Source of the DNA: Protula sp. h YS-2021
Lineage: Eukaryota > Annelida > Polychaeta > Sabellida > Serpulidae
Assembly: GCA_949752745.1 (NCBI GenBank)
Contig: OX457026.1
Location: 33,340,911-33,404,910 of the forward strand
Direction: 5' to 3'
Length of the DNA stretch: 64,000 bases
Shown here: positions 62,805-64,000 of the stretch, one piece after another
Layout of the letters: each line of letters starts with the position of its first letter
How positions within the stretch are numbered: the stretch's first letter is position 1
The notes under the pieces: generated by a model
Told to the model about the DNA's origin: nothing
Seen by the model: the letters and a program-made list of their open reading frames with translations, nothing else
Database searches by the model: none
Program-made: the position numbers and the translations under genes

Positions 62805-63165
62805 GATGTTATTATAACGTCGGTTTCTGGTTACGACCTCGAGTCGACCAGACCGAAACATTAACTGTTTCAATTCAATTTTAATGTGTTTGGTCTCGGC
62901 CACAGCTTCACGTTTAATCGACGTGTTTGGTACAATATTGATTAGACGTCGCTAAAGCAACTTTGTTTAGAGGTTGCTTTTGGTTTCAACAATGCCACCA
63001 CTTTCTCCCACGTCTAATCAACGTCTTGGGTTCTAGGTTGAACAGAATTTGGAAAACTGACGTTATACAAACGTCGAAAAATCGTCTCTTTATAAAGTCA
63101 CGAGATGGACGTTTTTTTATTTCTATTTGCAACGTTGATTAGACGTCGAATACTTGAATTATACT
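62805..63165. repeat. Cluster of ACGTC-type palindromic motifs
   Basis: TTGATTAGACGTCG (62938), ACGTCTAATCAACGTC (63010, inverted) and AACGTTGATTAGACGTCG (63131), plus shorter ACGTCG copies. Likely a dispersed repeat upstream of gene B. Confidence 0.6.
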
Positions 63166-64000
63166 GGAGTTGCACGGTTTTCTCAGCTGACTCTAAAAGA
63201 AATACGCAATGTAGAACAAAATTTTCTCATAGTGGCCCTAGTAGTCCTAGATAACAGCCAATCAGAATCGTTGGTACCTCACTACCAAGCCTCATTCTCG
63301 TTTTACGTGCTATTCCAACCACACAAGTTTTGAGGCAAGCATAAATATTCCTTGATGCCGTCAGCTAAAAGGTGTTTATTTCTACTTTTTAAAATCCAAC
63401 TCTTTGAGAAGTATGTTTATTTATAGGGTATTGTGAATGTGTGAATGTGATTGTCTCAGCCTATTTGGAGATGTCACGTTGGTGCGTTCACTTCTGGTAA
63501 ATCTGAGTTTGCATCTACTGGGGTTTCCTTTTCCCCTCAAACAAGTGTTTTTCTGAGGTTCTCCACTGGTTTACTGGAGTGGGACGCACTGAATGACGAA
63601 TCACACTAGAGCGCAGGCCATCTCAATATGCTGATCTCAAGTTACGTGCAGATTCTGGGTTACGCAGTTACCTGTTAGTGTAGCTTGGTGCTGCCTGGCA
63701 GACCACCCGTAACTGTAGAACCGAACTAGGAATGTGACGGTGTCTGGACGCAGAAAAAGCAGCTTTTAGGGGCCACTTCTTACGCTGAAGCCTTGCAGAC
63801 TCCTGGCACCTCTGTCACGCAGCAAGGCTTGTTCTGTCTCGGTCATGAGTAGTGTACACACTCCAGGGCTTGGTTCCATCTGAGTGCAGGGTACCGTCTA
63901 GGTACCTGAATCGTGGTTCTGGCTCGGTGCTTGGGTAGGCATTCAAACACGGTACCATATTAATCCACGTAAGTCAGTACCGGCTCCATATTGAAAAATT
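63166..64000. other. Right end of window, no gene recognised
   Basis: From about 63.45 kb composition becomes more balanced, but no open frame, splice pair or RNA fold could be supported. Possibly repeat DNA. Confidence 0.35.

Overview
This looks like nuclear DNA of an invertebrate animal. It is AT-rich, almost all non-coding, and full of microsatellites and transposon remnants. The only securely readable genes are split into many short exons with GT..AG introns. The phylum cannot be fixed from the sequence alone. The gene models below were built by hand from splice sites, reading phase and paralogue comparison, with no database search.

The core is a tandem pair of ABCG (White-subfamily) half-transporter genes, both on the minus strand. 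Gene A runs from its ATG at 28020 to its stop at 16297 (11.7 kb). Gene B runs from its ATG at 62355 to its stop at 37351 (25.0 kb). Each has 17 coding exons. All 17 exon lengths and all intron phases are the same in both genes, giving 1,971 nt and 656 residues in each. Both have intact Walker A, Q-loop, ABC signature, Walker B, D-loop and H-loop motifs in the N-terminal half, a serine-rich linker, and a C-terminal ABC2-type membrane domain. ABCG half-transporters work as dimers, so the two products could pair with themselves or each other (inference).

Layout: 1-16.3 kb is mostly non-coding, with a few weak plus-strand exon candidates (1.5, 7.4 and 8.45 kb) and a diverged ~0.5 kb tandem duplication at 8.5-9.5 kb. 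16.3-28.0 kb is gene A. 28.0-37.3 kb is the spacer between the genes. It holds a decayed copy of ABCG exon 6 (34.6 kb), a frameshifted coding-like relic (31.9-32.2 kb), a degraded segmental duplication (30.0 and 36.2-37.0 kb) and a long AT microsatellite. 37.35-62.36 kb is gene B. Its first intron (51.8-62.2 kb) is swollen by a foldback element, a GC-richer island, two terminal-inverted-repeat elements and a duplicated transposon end. 62.36-64.0 kb is upstream DNA with a cluster of ACGTC-type palindromic repeats.

The most unusual feature is repeated small-scale duplication of ABCG exon sequence around this pair: relic pieces of exons 1, 6 and 12. This suggests a locus that has expanded and decayed more than once.
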